From positions 1 through 64,000 of the forward strand of contig JAAPAO010000113.1 in assembly GCA_013115145.1 (NCBI GenBank): 64,000 nucleotides of DNA, written 5' to 3'. The stretch is from Perkinsus chesapeaki (taxonomy: Eukaryota > Perkinsozoa > Perkinsida > Perkinsidae). The notes under the pieces are model-generated. The model had not been told where the DNA came from. It ran no database searches and worked only from the letters and a program-made list of their open reading frames with translations. The stretch's first letter is position 1, and the number at the start of each line of letters is the position of its first letter. The position numbers and the translations under genes are program-made. Of the stretch, positions 47,250-58,799 are shown in pieces.

Positions 47250-50200
47250 ATGCCACGACGCCCTCTCTTAGTTTTGGAAGGTACCGAGGTGGACCAAACC
47301 GTATCTGGAACTTGGAGCATGTAAGAATGATTACGCTTTCTTCATCCACAAAAAGTCCAATATTATATTATTTACCAAAACCCACCAAAAGGCCCATAAG
47401 GGGACCGTCTAATGGATCCAAGCCTCAGCAGCCACCTGTCACAGAGGCTCATGAAGGCACCGCACCTTTCCGTCTGTTTAGAGGCAAGATCGTAAGCCCT
47501 AAACAACGTTAACGAACGAGGGACCAGTTAGACGTTAACCGCAACGTTAAGCAGTTAATATTTAATTAAATATATATAATAATTAACTATTATATGCAAA
47601 CATTTGATGCATATAATATTATACATACTTCAGTCTTATTTAGTATTATCAGCAGTCTCAGCAGTATGGATGAACGCGTACCGCTGCTTCTATTTTTACA
47701 AATTTTCGAGGTTGAATAATTATCTTCGCCATTCGCCATTCTACGAACTTTACGGTCAAGTTTTCCGCGTTTCATTTCCCGAGTTGGCCGAGTCTTGTTT
47801 TTATTTTATCCTTCCTTCAGCGCTGATGATGGTACTCTATGTCACAAACAAACAGGCATTTCGATTGGTCAAAATGGTCTGAAGGACGGCCAACGAGAGT
47901 TCAGTATCGACCCTGAAGACATCGAGGTAAGGAATCAACCCGAATTCTAATTTTGCATGGAGTGATTTGTCATTGATATTTTGCTTGTTTGGGAGCTAGT
48001 TTGGGAGCAGGCTCGAATCGCAGAGTAAAAGGTTCGGGTAGATTTCTGAGATAAGGTTCTCGACCTCCGTTCAACGGGGAATACTTTTCAACAATTTTGG
48101 TTAATTTTCAAATTTAAAACAGTTTCCTTTCAATTCGCGGTAAAGTAGCGCACTCATTTCCCGTGTCAGTAGTGCCTTGAATTCACTCCCTTCTGACGGC
48201 ATTCCATGAACTCTTTGAGATATCCAACTTCAACTTAATAAGCTCCTGAGGCCTGCAGCATCGCTTCGTTCGTCGCTAAGTCGATAACCATATATCTTGT
48301 CGAATTTGATCTTCTCTCCCCGCTCAGCGAGTCCTCCTACGGGAGCAATTGAATATTCGATTATAGCCTTTGTTGTTGTTTTTCAGGTGGATGATGATGA
48401 TTGCATTCTGGGTCGAGGGGCATGTGGTATAGTCACCAAGGCCGTCCATGCCCGAACAGGTGAGACCAAACTTATTACCTTCGAAAGCTGTATCGAAATG
48501 TACAGTTTATCATCACCTTGGAGGTTGAGGCCATTCTGCTAGTGCCTTGCGATTCGATTGTTTTAGTATGAACGCCATAGGCTAGGCTTGAACTTTTAAT
48601 TGGCTCTCGACGGTCAACTTATAGGGAAGCTTCGGGGATGGTAAATGGATGAATGTCAAGTGCGACTGTCTTCGCTGTGCTAGAGCACAGTTACAACGCT
48701 CGCTCGTAAGTATGCACCGTACTCCTATTCGATGAGCATGTTTTCTATTCGACGAGTCCCTACTACGCACGATAAGCTATAACCATTTTGCTGTCTCTGG
48801 GTTGTGCATAGTTGGGAATTCCATCAAGGAAGAAGAATGCGCACTGTGCCCTCCTAGTGTTGATGATGAGCAATTTTCTAGGTACTTGGCTCGCCATTAA
48901 AGCAGTGCGCGTTGAAGATAAGGAGAAGCGAGCTCAGTTAATGACGGACATTCAGGCAGGAATCTTTCGAGTGCGCAAAGATACGCTCGGTATTCAGGCA
49001 CTTATCATGGCGCAAAAATGCGAGTTTTTGGTTCAGCTTTATGCAGCGTATGTCCACAAAGCAAGCGGATGCGTAAGCTGATCGATTCGCTTCATCTGCA
49101 GGTATCGAAGTAGGTTCATGTAGCACTGGAATTAATGGACCGAGGGTCGCTGGAGGACTTTACTAAAAAGATTCCTGGAAAAGTGTGGCCAGAGCGAATG
49201 CTAGCAATAGCAATGTGGCAGACGGTGGAGGGTATCAGGTAGATTAAGATATCTAAGTCGCGGTATTTCGACTTAGGCATTTACATTGTCATCATGCTTT
49301 ACATAGAGATATCAAACCTGGTAACATTTTAATCAATAGTCGAGGTCAGGTGAGTTGGATGAAGGAAGACTGCGTCGCGGAAGTTCGGTAAATTTTTAAT
49401 AAATTTCGAGGAATGGCGAATTTTCCTGGAAAAAATAATACAATACGAAATGGCTCGTAGATTTTCTAGCGTTCCGATCGACCTGATGTGGTAGAATTTT
49501 TCCCAGTTGGGACTCGGTGATCGGCATACCCGCACAGATATCTTTAGGTCAAACTAACCGACTTTGGAATTGCAAAGAATTTGAATACAACAGTTGGATT
49601 ATGTAACACTTTCGTCGGTATGAATCCGTTGCCCATTTCTCTTCATTAGTGTGTCTGTCAAGGTACGGCCACCTATATGTCGCCTGAGCGTGCAATAGGG
49701 CAGGATTATACGTATCCGGCTGATATATGGTGAGGAAAGTATCGAACATGTGTTCGCATGGGGGAAGAGGAAATTCGAAAAAATTTTTTAAAAAAATCTT
49801 TCCGGTCGATTTGCGCTAAGGAGTGCATCGCTGTTGACATTGAATGGAGTGAGCTGAAGATACAGCTCCCGAGGCGCTCAGTTAATGAAGGGTTATTGTA
49901 ACTTGCTCAACTTGATGCGATGTCGTCTGCCTCGGGGATAAAATGCATTACGCGAACAGCGCTTGTCCGGTCTCTCTAGTGTCTAAGTGTCGCCCTACCT
50001 AGCCGAGGGAGCATGCGCATGTTAGGCTATCGTAAATCCTTCCTCAGGATGTCTAAGCCAGTGAAATTCTTGGAAAAATATGTTTTTTATTTTTTGGCCA
50101 GCGAGTCATCTTGCCTTACGGAAGTGTGTTCCTGGAGTTCCAATAGTTGTTTTTGGTGGAGAGTTGGCAAAATAAATAATGGGAGGGAAAGACCCACCGG

Positions 50201-50540
50201 ATGGATCCCTCTCGGGCACAAGGTCCCATGTTATGACTCTGTACTGATTCCGGCAGGTCAGTTGGTATGGTGGTGTACGAGCTGGCTACCGGGCGATATC
50301 CATTCAGCTCTATCAACTCCTTCCCAGCGCTTTTTGATTGGCTATGCAACAAAGACCCGCCGAGTCTTGACTCACATTTGTGATACATCCTCTTTACCAT
50401 CACCTTCAGCGCCACTCTCAGGTTTTCCCCCGAACTGTGCGAATTTGTCTCGCAGACTTTGGTGAAGGACCCGGGCTCCCGAGCGAGCGCAGATGATCTA
50501 CTGAAAGGATCCTGGCTGGGCCCAATCGCATCAGTAAGGC
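47250..50540 (+). CDS. MAP kinase kinase-like protein kinase
   Basis: Dual-specificity MAPKK-type kinase. In-phase exons are 47250-47320, 47821-47926, 48387-48459, 48882-49072, 49114-49238, 49277-49349, 49548-49617, 49663-49729, 50257-50379 and 50422 onward. Motifs in order: GRGACG (P-loop), WLAIKAV (ATP-binding Lys), LELMDRGSLEDF, LHRDIKPGNILIN (catalytic Asp), TDFGIAKNL, then CNTFVGTATYMSPERAIG. This last follows the MEK pattern NSFVGTRSYMSPER, placing a Thr at the second MAPKK activation site. ADIWSVGMVVYELATGRYPF and KDPGSRASADDLL close the C-lobe. A roughly 20-residue insert follows the N-lobe helix (GIFRVRKDTLGIQ). The intron at 50380-50421 is 42 bp. A GTAAGG donor near 50533 or the unspliced stop at 50752 could end the domain; downstream exons are unclear. 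Confidence 0.9.
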
Positions 50541-50752
50541 AAAACTCAAGAAAGGTCGTCATGCGATTCTCATTAGGGCGATCACGAAGCTGTGAGACGC
50601 GAATTGAGCGAATGGATGGCTTCGATTCTATCAAGTGGGGATACAACACATTTATAGTTGTTCCCGACGACAGGCGCAGCGAATTTTGTGCCAAAGCAGC
50701 CCAATTACCCCTTATTGCGTTTTCTATTATTAATTTAACCGTATTATTGTAA

Positions 50753-51420
50753 GTCTATATTTTTGAGTGCGCGGTTCCTCTGGCGTGGTTTTGGAGTGCC
50801 AACTAAAGTTGTGTCGCCTTAACACATGGTTTAGTCTTGTGTTTGACGCGGCCTACGAGAGCGGGCTGGGGATCGTGGCTGGAAAGTTGGTAACAGCATC
50901 TGCATGGAGGGTAAATGAATTATAGCTCCCTCGGCCACAGCAGCAATGTGAAGCGCTATATTCGAATTTTATGGACTACTATATAAAAAATAGAAGCATT
51001 AAATATTAGTATTATAAAGGAAATTGTATAGATACGTGAATTGAAGTATGTAGTAATATATTAATAATAGCGCAAATTAGAAATATGAGAGCAGATCGAT
51101 CCGGAAAATCGAATTAGCATGAGAGCATTGCAATGAAGATACATTCAGCAAAGGGAAGGGGATGAGGGGCGTGACGATATGATTTTTCGGCTTCACGTGC
51201 CGCCAACATGTCCGCAAACACCTTATTTTGAGGAACTTCCTGAGAGTATCTCGGAGACTTAACTCAAGCTCGTCGTAGGAAAAGGTTTGGACTAGGGCGA
51301 ATGCCTTAACTTGCCTAGACACCTCAAAAATCGGGCATATTTTTATTAGGCTTTATTATCATCACGTTATAATTTACTTATTAGGGATTGTAGGCCTGAT
51401 AGGGTGTTATTTGTGGAAGT
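50753..51420. other. Intron or intergenic, AT-rich
   Basis: No coding-like frame on either strand. It may be an intron linking the kinase to the exon at 51425-51990, or a gene boundary. Confidence 0.4.
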
Positions 51421-51424
51421 AGGA

Positions 51425-51990
51425 AGTGCTGTTTTCGGGTGGATGGTGACCTTGCAAAGTTGTTGCCTTCCGTGGGACCCATAATGCTTTCACTGCCTTT
51501 GGCATCGCGGAAGGACTCACTTGATCCGGAATTATGCGACAATCCAATCGAGAGCGACGAGGATACCGGCAAACTAGCTGAATCTGATGAAGAGCGGATA
51601 CGTGTTGCTCACAAGAATGCAATTAGGAACAATCGAGCAGTATCATCAGATTGCACCGAGTCAACCGAGGTGCGCCGGCGGTTATCTGATAAATCAGTGT
51701 TGTTCCACAACTCAACGGGAGTCTCCTTTTACAGTGCGGAAACTCCTGGTAGGACTGTCCTTAGCACGAGCATGCCTACTAAAACGTTCGATGGAAAGTC
51801 GGAATCGGTACATGTCGAAAGACGACGATGCCTTTCTGAGGACATACAAGAACTGCTGCGTGCGACAAAGAGAATGACGGTACCTCGGAGTCATGATGCT
51901 TCGATTCGAGTATCTCCTAGAGCGAAGATCTACGATCCTGCTATGGCGCTGAGGCATGCGGTAGAGAGGATGAGACGTTATAGCGAGTAA
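51425..51990 (+). CDS. Terminal exon of Ser/Arg-rich protein, possibly the kinase tail
   Basis: The open frame runs to TAA at 51990 with a good acceptor just upstream (GTGGAAGTAG). It encodes a polar, Ser/Arg/Asp-rich, likely disordered chain of about 185 residues with basic Ser motifs (RRRLSDKS, ERRRCLSEDI, RVSPRAK) and a helical end (AMALRHAVERMRRYSE). The RRxS-type sites could be kinase targets. Its phase does not join the last kinase exon I can define, so it may be a separate gene or follow a missing exon. Confidence 0.5.
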
Positions 51991-52612
51991 AAGATTTGTA
52001 AGTTCTGCGATATACACATTGTTGATTCGATCTTGTACACTTTACTATTTCATAAACTAGTCGGCTCGCATAATTCGTATCCTTGTTAGCCGCAATCTGA
52101 TGATAAATATGAATAAGGCATAATGTTAGAAGTTCCTTAGAATAATTGTCCAGTCGAAGTGCAGCACTGTGTCGAGTTGACATCTTCGTTTTGGCAAACT
52201 TAAGTCACTTAGCGCAAGGGGATTAGGTTCGGCCCGCATATGGGCTTAGTTTGATAGTAATGAAGAATCGGGAGATATTAACTGTACGGGACGACTTTCA
52301 GTAGTAACTGAAAACCCGTAGAGGATCTAGGCTTAGGGGTTGTTCTAGATGATGGTGTGGCGTCGTTAGACGGATGAGGTGTAGAGGGAGTTGAGTCACT
52401 TATCGAATCATGAGGGATCGCGGCCAAAACCGAGATAGCTCTACATCGCATTTAGTTCAGAACTCGTGAACAAGAACTCTAGAGCAGGTATGACAGTTTC
52501 AGGCCTTGTCCTCCCCGGACGGCACACAAGTATTTTAGGGCGCAGCGCTATCATTGATTAGCGGAGCGAAGCGTTTCATGAATATCGTTTTTGTGATTTA
52601 GCTGGTTACTTG
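51991..52612. other. Intergenic
   Basis: Only short frames without coding character. It should carry the 3' UTR of the upstream gene and the promoter of the hydrolase. Confidence 0.45.
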
Positions 52613-54967
52613 ATGAGTGTCGACTCTTCCTCCTCCTCTGCTGGTACTACCTTTGCTTTATGGAACTTGATTATACGGCCACCAAGGCGAGAATATGATG
52701 TCGATTCTTTGGGACCGAAAAGATTCAAACTGCATGGTAAGTAAAGAAACAGCTAGAATCTATGTGGACGGGAATGGAGTGATGGAAAACTGTTCAGATG
52801 ATATGACATGCCGAATTTAATTGGTTGATCTTGTATGATCAATGTTAATAGTATAGCGGCTTCTGAGCAACTGGTGTTCTTTGGAATCCTTTTATTAGGG
52901 GATCTTGAGATAATGAAATGATCGGAAATTGAGAAGTGACTCTTATTAATTTACTGCAAGGCTGGCCCTGCATTGGCAGTATAAATATAAAATACAAATT
53001 TCACCCATTATTAAGTATTATACTTATTATATTCCTGATCGTAATACTGTTATGTCGCTATTCGACAAATACGTCACTTTCTGTTGGTCGACATTTTTGC
53101 ATGTACTCTTATGAGCTTTTATTTTACTCCTACTAGACTGGTCAAGTCCGCCAAACGATATGCTAATAAAATAATATATTTAGATGACGATGGCTCCTCC
53201 TTCTCAGGCGTTACCTGTCAACGAGATGATTTCACCGTGGAATCCGCTCGAGATCATCGTCTTTGTTGCTCCTTATTTGTCCCTCGAGGGTTGAGGGATG
53301 ATAACGTCTCCTATCCCTGCGTGGTTTATATGCACGGAAATGCAGGCTGTCGATTGGAGGCGCTGCCGTTGGTAGGATTTGAACCGGGGGCCTTCTGATT
53401 GGAAGGCAGGTCCCTCTCCTCCTTCCGCTGGGGATCGCGCTATGTTGCTTTGACTTTGCTGGTTGTGGTCTATCGGATGGGGAATACGTATCGTTGGGGT
53501 ATTATGAATGTGAAGATCTTCACAGCGTGGTGGAGCATTTGAGGAAGCTGCCGAGTGTTGGCGTTATTGCACTTTGGGGAAGGTAATGATGAGGGGATAG
53601 GAGTAAAGGGAAATGGAATGAATAGAATAGCTTATTATTATTGAGTATTAGCCCTGTAATAATCTAATACTTATCTCACTGAACAAGCTATCATATAAGC
53701 TTAGTCCTTCACCGTTTTTGATCTGGAAGTGCTTACATTGTTATGACCAAAGCTATGTCTAGGCGACCGTCATGCTACTGTATAATACCGGGGTCCTTAT
53801 TTGGCAGCTTTGTCCGAAGGTTTAATGAACGCGATCAATCTCCGGCAATCGGCTTGGTTGGTGATGATACAGTACCATACAATATCACTCCCTGGTCGGG
53901 TGGTGGAAGATGCACTAAAACCCGTATTCTTAAGCTTCATTAGAAATATTGCTGTGTTGTCTGCATACGGAAGTTTCGGAATGGGAATAGCAGATCAACA
54001 AGACAGCAATGGCCATATCGATTCTCAGATCAATGGGAGCGGTGACGGCGTTGCTGTACGCATCTACTCATCATGACCTTGCTGGCGTCGTCGTCGACTC
54101 CCCATTTTCTAATTTGGTGAAGTTAATACAGGAATTGGCAGTATCGGAATATGTTGGCTTGAAGGTAGCATTATCCTCAATACGGGCAGGTGTTCATTTG
54201 GTTCCGTCCTACTTGAATTGATGGCACACAGAGGACGCTTATGAAATATTTTATAGAAAAGGATTGAGCCTCGAATAGAAAACCCGAAACCCGAAAACCC
54301 GAATGTAGAACATCTTGCTAGTTTGAAAAGCGTTACACTTCGAGGCTTCTCCAACGCTTCCGACGGCAATGCACTCGCGTGACTTATTATATATCTCCGA
54401 TAGACGAAAGTGAACACGACAAACCCCTCCCCTGCTCGAGGGCCGTGTGTTTAGGTGCCAAGTTGGTTGCTTAACGGTATGTTATCAGTAGTGTCGATGA
54501 TTGTGAAGCAAAAGGCGGATTTCGATGTCTATGATGTGTCACCAATCGACTGTGTGAAGGAGGTGAATGATGATGGTGGTGGGTTGATATGGTTCTACTG
54601 GCTACGGGATTGGATTTGATGGCATTTCGAATGGGTAAAGTTATCTGAATAGCTGTTGTCGCGGATTAATTGACCTTTTATAATGAAATAGTATTCTTAA
54701 CAATTGATAAGCACCAAATAATGGATATTACTAAATTATTTGACTATATCAAACTGCATTTACTGCATCAGTTCGTCCGCTCTATCAGGCTCATCTTCCA
54801 TGCATATTTCTATGCGCATCGTCGGATACATTTGTACCACCACATCACTCGAGAGAGCTCTATGATGGCTATGGTGGAGAGGATAAAGTGATGATACAAC
54901 TCGTGGGAGATCATAACACACCGAGGAGATTGGAGGATATGAAGCATGCTGCGACGTATCTTTGCAC
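52613..54967 (+). CDS. Alpha/beta hydrolase (serine hydrolase, ABHD type)
   Basis: Serine esterase/thioesterase-like alpha/beta hydrolase. Six exons in phase: 52613-52736, 53208-53371, 53410-53582, 54029-54140, 54455-54562 and 54789-54967. The N-terminus reads PPRREYDVDSLG. The oxyanion-hole segment is VYMHGNAGCRLEALPL. CFDFAGCGLSDGEYVSLG follows, then the nucleophile elbow GRSMGAVTALLYAS (Ser) split across exons 3 and 4. VVVDSPFSNL is next, then a cap region like VPSWLLNGMLSVVSMIVKQK. The acid is in FLCASSDTFVPP and the His in VGDHNTPR. All three triad residues are present. The intron at 53372-53409 is just 38 bp. The C-terminal tail after 54967 is not resolved; nearby frames to 55393 could belong to it. 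Confidence 0.9.
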
Positions 54968-55920
54968 GTGCGAAAGATTCATAATAGGTCGACTTGATGA
55001 CCATTGATCGATTTAGGTGTTTTCTTACTGGTGTGTCATTTCGTGATTGTGCAGAGACGTTGGGATGGAGTGAAGAAGCGGGGTTGGCGTCGAATACGTG
55101 GATGGCTCTGGAGCAGCAGCAGCCGATAGACGAACCATTTGCATCTGCCTGTGAAGCTTGTAAGGCCCTCTGCGAGTAAGGGATCGGTTTCTGATGAATT
55201 TCAATTTGAATCTGAAATCTCCAGGTGGGAAGACTGCAGGGTGCAAAGATGTCGATTAATGCAACGAGATGACGGTTCGATTCCGTCGACCATATACGCA
55301 TCATTGCAACTACCTTCGAAGAGAGGGGGTGGAGGACTTTGTGTGGTGAGACACAAAATGGCAAATAATAATCGCTTCGCTCCGCTAGACTGAATTTCAT
55401 TGACTACTTTGCTCCGCTTGATTTTTGTTAGGTTTTGAGAGGGAAGTCTGGAGGAATGAAGACTTTGTTTTGTCTGATTATTCCTCATCACGAGCGGAGC
55501 GATGCAGGCTTCGACGATTGTCAACAGCTTTATCTTTTAGAGAAAGATACCAATTCCGTAGGCATTCGTGAAATAGCGCACGCTGAGTTGCGCACTGTGA
55601 AGATTCCTGAAGATTCTTCCACCGAGGTGGGGCATGTTCAACTGGAAGTGTATTGATGAGCATTTCAGTTGGGATACAGTGGATGCCCTCAACCACTGTT
55701 GGTTTGTCTAGCATGGTCCCCTCTACCAGAGGGCTGTTGCACTTTGAGCCTCCTGATTGATGGCTCACCACTGGTCTCTTGTGAGAGAGCAGATGACATT
55801 CAAGCAACCCGAGCGACGTGCTGGTCATTTGTGGTGAGTTGCGCATGCGTGCAAATATGAAATCGGTCAAGTTTGTAGGTTAATGAGTGTATAGACGATT
55901 TGTGTCGATGTTGTGTCTGT
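54968..55920 (+). other. Unresolved tail exons downstream of the hydrolase
   Basis: Open stretches at about 55054-55170 (ETLGWSEEAGLASNTWMALE), 55155-55220 (SASKGSVSDEFQFESEIS before a GTGGGA donor) and 55455-55656 (LFCLIIPHHERSDAGFDD) look coding but their phases do not join simply. They may be a C-terminal extension of the hydrolase, or belong to the gene ending at 56220. Confidence 0.35.
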
Positions 55921-55926
55921 CTTGAT

Positions 55927-56220
55927 ATGGCCTTCAGACCATATGAAGAGGGGGAGCGATGGCAAGACGACGACGATACTGGTGCAGGAGGGCAAGCGAA
56001 TTCGATAAGAGATAGCGAACAGCTCATTGGTGACGAGCTGCTTCTTTGTGAAATTGCGAGCGAAGCGAGGGCGGAGCGAAGCAGGAAGTTCATTACCGTT
56101 GCTGAGACCCCGTCGACCAGCGGTTCGCGAAGTGGCGTATCGTTCGAGGAGGAGGACTTCCCTGAGATTGAATCAGTCGATATGCGAATGAATACGAATC
56201 AGTGTTGTATCGTCATGTGA
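55927..56220 (+). CDS. Acidic protein exon ending in a CaaX prenylation box
   Basis: Open frame of 97 codons from an ATG at 55927, also preceded by a CCTTCAG acceptor at 55937. It encodes a polar, acidic chain (EEGERWQDDDDTGAG...SFEEEDFPEIESV) and ends NTNQCCIVM-stop. CIVM is a classical CaaX motif with Met, favoured by farnesyltransferase. The neighbouring Cys could be palmitoylated. It is therefore probably the last exon of a membrane-tethered protein. It may belong to the upstream hydrolase, which would then be a prenylated hydrolase, or be independent. Confidence 0.5.
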   Translation: MAFRPYEEGERWQDDDDTGAGGQANSIRDSEQLIGDELLLCEIASEARAERSRKFITVAETPSTSGSRSGVSFEEEDFPEIESVDMRMNTNQCCIVM

Positions 56221-56998
56221 ATGTTTTGTATCCCCATTAGCATTTAGTCGTTGACTTCGTTGTTGTGTGTATTCCATCGGCATGAATCTGGTGAGTGTTT
56301 CGACCCCGAATTCGGTGATGAGTTTTCGGAGAGGGTTTTCCAGTTGAGCTATAGGAAAACGCTTATTTCGGCGGGTGGGGAGAGCGACAGTTATATAGAC
56401 GAAATAATAATGAATCTTCAATAAGTATTGTGTACGGTGCAGTTGTGAAAGCGTATGCATTTCCAGTGGTATAAATCGATATGAGGTAATGAGGCCTCTG
56501 AGCCTCTATCGTTCGTATTTCCCCAATGCGAGGAGTTTAACGAAAATAATTTTGAAAGTTTGGATAATATTAAATTACTATTTATAATATATTTTCTGAG
56601 ATTTCGTTGCGTGTGCTGGGGAAGAGTAAAAGAGACTAACAACTGTTGTGTCATAGGAAATAAGTCCGAAGATGCCTAGTTGAAAGAGTCTATACTAGAG
56701 ATGACATACTAGTTATTTTTCGAGCATAGTTTAACAGACTCTAGCAACGCCGCGGTTTGAAGCCCTGAAAACTCGTCACCAAGTTCCCACAGGAAGACAC
56801 TGTTTGATTCTCCAGGATGTGAAAATCGCTATTTAGACATCTAAAATAGGAAAGATATTTCAGCAATGCTATAGGTTCATCGCTTATTTCCAGGGGAACT
56901 TTGCATACATAACGGCGCGCTCATTTTGTTTAGCATTGAGTTCTTATTCAGTTGTTGTTGTTCACTACCCTGTTTTTCTTCTTCCTCTACTACTGGCT
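56221..56998. other. Intergenic, promoter side of transporter 1
   Basis: No coding frame. A pyrimidine-rich tract with AG (TTCTTATTCAG at 56952, then TTTTTCTTCTTCCTC) lies just before the ATG and could be a cis- or trans-splice acceptor. Confidence 0.45.
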
Positions 56999-57997
56999 AT
57001 GAATATTCTGGGCTACTCGTTAAGCGAAGTTGCGATTATCTTCGCTAATTTCACATGCAATGTTGCATTGGTAAACTCAGTGAAGTATATCCAATATACA
57101 TTACATTATCCATATCCACTTCTAATAAGTGCAATGCATATGATATTTTCATGGCTAGCATGTGGTATATATGTTAAATTTAATGTACCTGCATTAAGAG
57201 AATATACATTTGTACGTTATATGAAAGAAGTATTTCCAGTAGCTGGTATGGCTAGTTTAAGTATTGGTTGCGGTAATATGGCACTTAAATATATATTCCC
57301 ATCATTTCATGAATTATTACAACAAACAAGTCCAGCAGCACAAGTATTGGTATGCGTACTTATTTATCATCAAAAATATAATCTACCAACATATCTATCA
57401 ATGATACCTATCTGTGGTGGTGCTATTATGTGTTCTGGTGGCGAGGTTAACTTTAATGCCATTGGTGTATTCTTCTCTATCTCCACTGTCATTACCAGAG
57501 CCCTCAAGAACACTATGCAATCTCGATTAATGACTACCTCATTTACCAGCATCGAACTACTTTACGTGCTTGCTCCTGCAAACCTGTTCTTCTTCCTCAC
57601 CGGCTCATTTATCTTTGAGGGCGTCTTTGAGCCTGTCAGACAGCTCATCTCCACACCACACGCTCTGGTGGCAGTGCTAATATCTGCGCTCCTTGCGTGC
57701 ACTTACAATCTGTTGGCCTTCAAGATGTTGCAAGTTCTGTCACCAGTAGGCGCTATGGTTGTACACACCCTCAAGACGCCAGCAACTTTGGTGGTCTCCA
57801 CTCTTTTATTTGGTAATAAAATCGGTTTCTTGCAGGTGGTCGGTTTTGTTATCATCACTGTTGGTGTTTATTACTACAAGAATTACGGTAAAGAGATCAA
57901 GCCCGATGATTACCAAAAAATCAACTACAAGACCGGAGGCGATCCTGACGAGTTCGACCTTGAAATGGCGGACCGTAGGGAGTCTCCTCGGAACTAA
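56999..57997 (+). CDS. TPT/DMT-family phosphosugar or nucleotide-sugar transporter, copy 1
   Basis: Multi-pass (about 10 helices) transporter of the triose-phosphate translocator family in the drug/metabolite transporter superfamily, 332 aa, single exon. Family features are the EamA-like two-fold repeat, ALKNTMQSRL between the halves and SPVGAMVVHTLKTPATL near the end. The C-tail is polar, with GKEIKPDDYQKINYK and EFDLEMADRRE. I chose ATG 56999 because it aligns exactly with the ATG of copy 2 (both 1801 bp apart, the same as the identical block); upstream in-frame codons lack an ATG. Substrate cannot be read from the sequence. Residues encoded by 57066-57481 are identical at DNA level to copy 2, while flanks differ at most third positions. 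Confidence 0.9.
   Translation: MNILGYSLSEVAIIFANFTCNVALVNSVKYIQYTLHYPYPLLISAMHMIFSWLACGIYVKFNVPALREYTFVRYMKEVFPVAGMASLSIGCGNMALKYIFPSFHELLQQTSPAAQVLVCVLIYHQKYNLPTYLSMIPICGGAIMCSGGEVNFNAIGVFFSISTVITRALKNTMQSRLMTTSFTSIELLYVLAPANLFFFLTGSFIFEGVFEPVRQLISTPHALVAVLISALLACTYNLLAFKMLQVLSPVGAMVVHTLKTPATLVVSTLLFGNKIGFLQVVGFVIITVGVYYYKNYGKEIKPDDYQKINYKTGGDPDEFDLEMADRRESPRN
57066..57481 (+). repeat. 416-bp block identical to 58867-59282 (copy 1)
   Basis: Compared base by base: every position matches 58867-59282. Both edges are sharp, with mismatches beginning at the first base outside. Codons inside end mostly in A or T (TTA, ATA, CCA, GTA), unlike the flanks. Confidence 0.98.
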
Positions 57998-58799
57998 AGC
58001 GCCACTGCAATCATCCGTTCTCGTTTGCTGCCGCTCTGTAAATAGTCTATTCTACCGTAATGCAACGTTGCCCTGCTGTAGCTCCGGCAACGAAGCATGT
58101 GATGGTTACGATTGTTGTCGCAAAGGTTGTTGCGCACACGTGCAAGTTTAGAATAAGATTTGTAGCTTATATCCTTTGGAAAGTATCGGTATGCTGTCGT
58201 TGTTGGTACCAATAATATTTCTCTACTATAATGATATGATTTTTGTTATCATCGGCATCAGTATCGGTGAAAGTCACCAGCGAGGGCGCAACAAGAGGCT
58301 AGCTTCGGTAGCGGGGTGCTTATTCGGGTACCGTTCATCGGAGGGGGACAGAGTTTGTGTCGGTTTTATCATGAAGAGGTGTGATGGGAAGTACGGATAG
58401 CACAAATGAGTTGGAGTGGTCCGAAAAATTGTTAAAAGAATGCAATTCTCGGCTCCTGAGCAAAGTGCGCAAACTGCTACTTGGTCGTTGCTCGAGCACC
58501 GTATTTAATTCCAGTGCAAAAAAGGAAATGACCTCTACTGCGTGTGGAGCGCTGTGGTTTTGTGGAGCATGTTCCGAGGCTCCGGTTGCGGCTAGACGGA
58601 TGGTGTTGAAGGTAGACCTCCGAGACTAGGGGCTCTGGGAGAACATTGAAAACGCACTAATTTTCAAAGCTTGACGTTGCGCGACAGGTGGTAGTGGATT
58701 TGTCCAAGTTAGGTGGATGAGCTTGTCGTGGGGCTAACTGATTATACTCGAAATGCATGCGACGTTCGATGGTGTGTTGTCAGTTTTAATATTATTATT
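57998..58799. other. Intergenic between transporter copies
   Basis: Short frames at 58381-58629 lack support. A GTTGTCAG acceptor-like site at 58782 precedes the ATG of copy 2. No similarity to the region before copy 1 was seen. Confidence 0.45.

Noticed and set aside
53372-53409. tRNA-like box B on the minus strand (GGTTCAAATCC) in the hydrolase gene
   Set aside because: The segment is exactly a phase-0 GT-AG intron of 38 bp joining the LEALPL and CCFDFAG parts of the hydrolase. No acceptor stem or box A is present.
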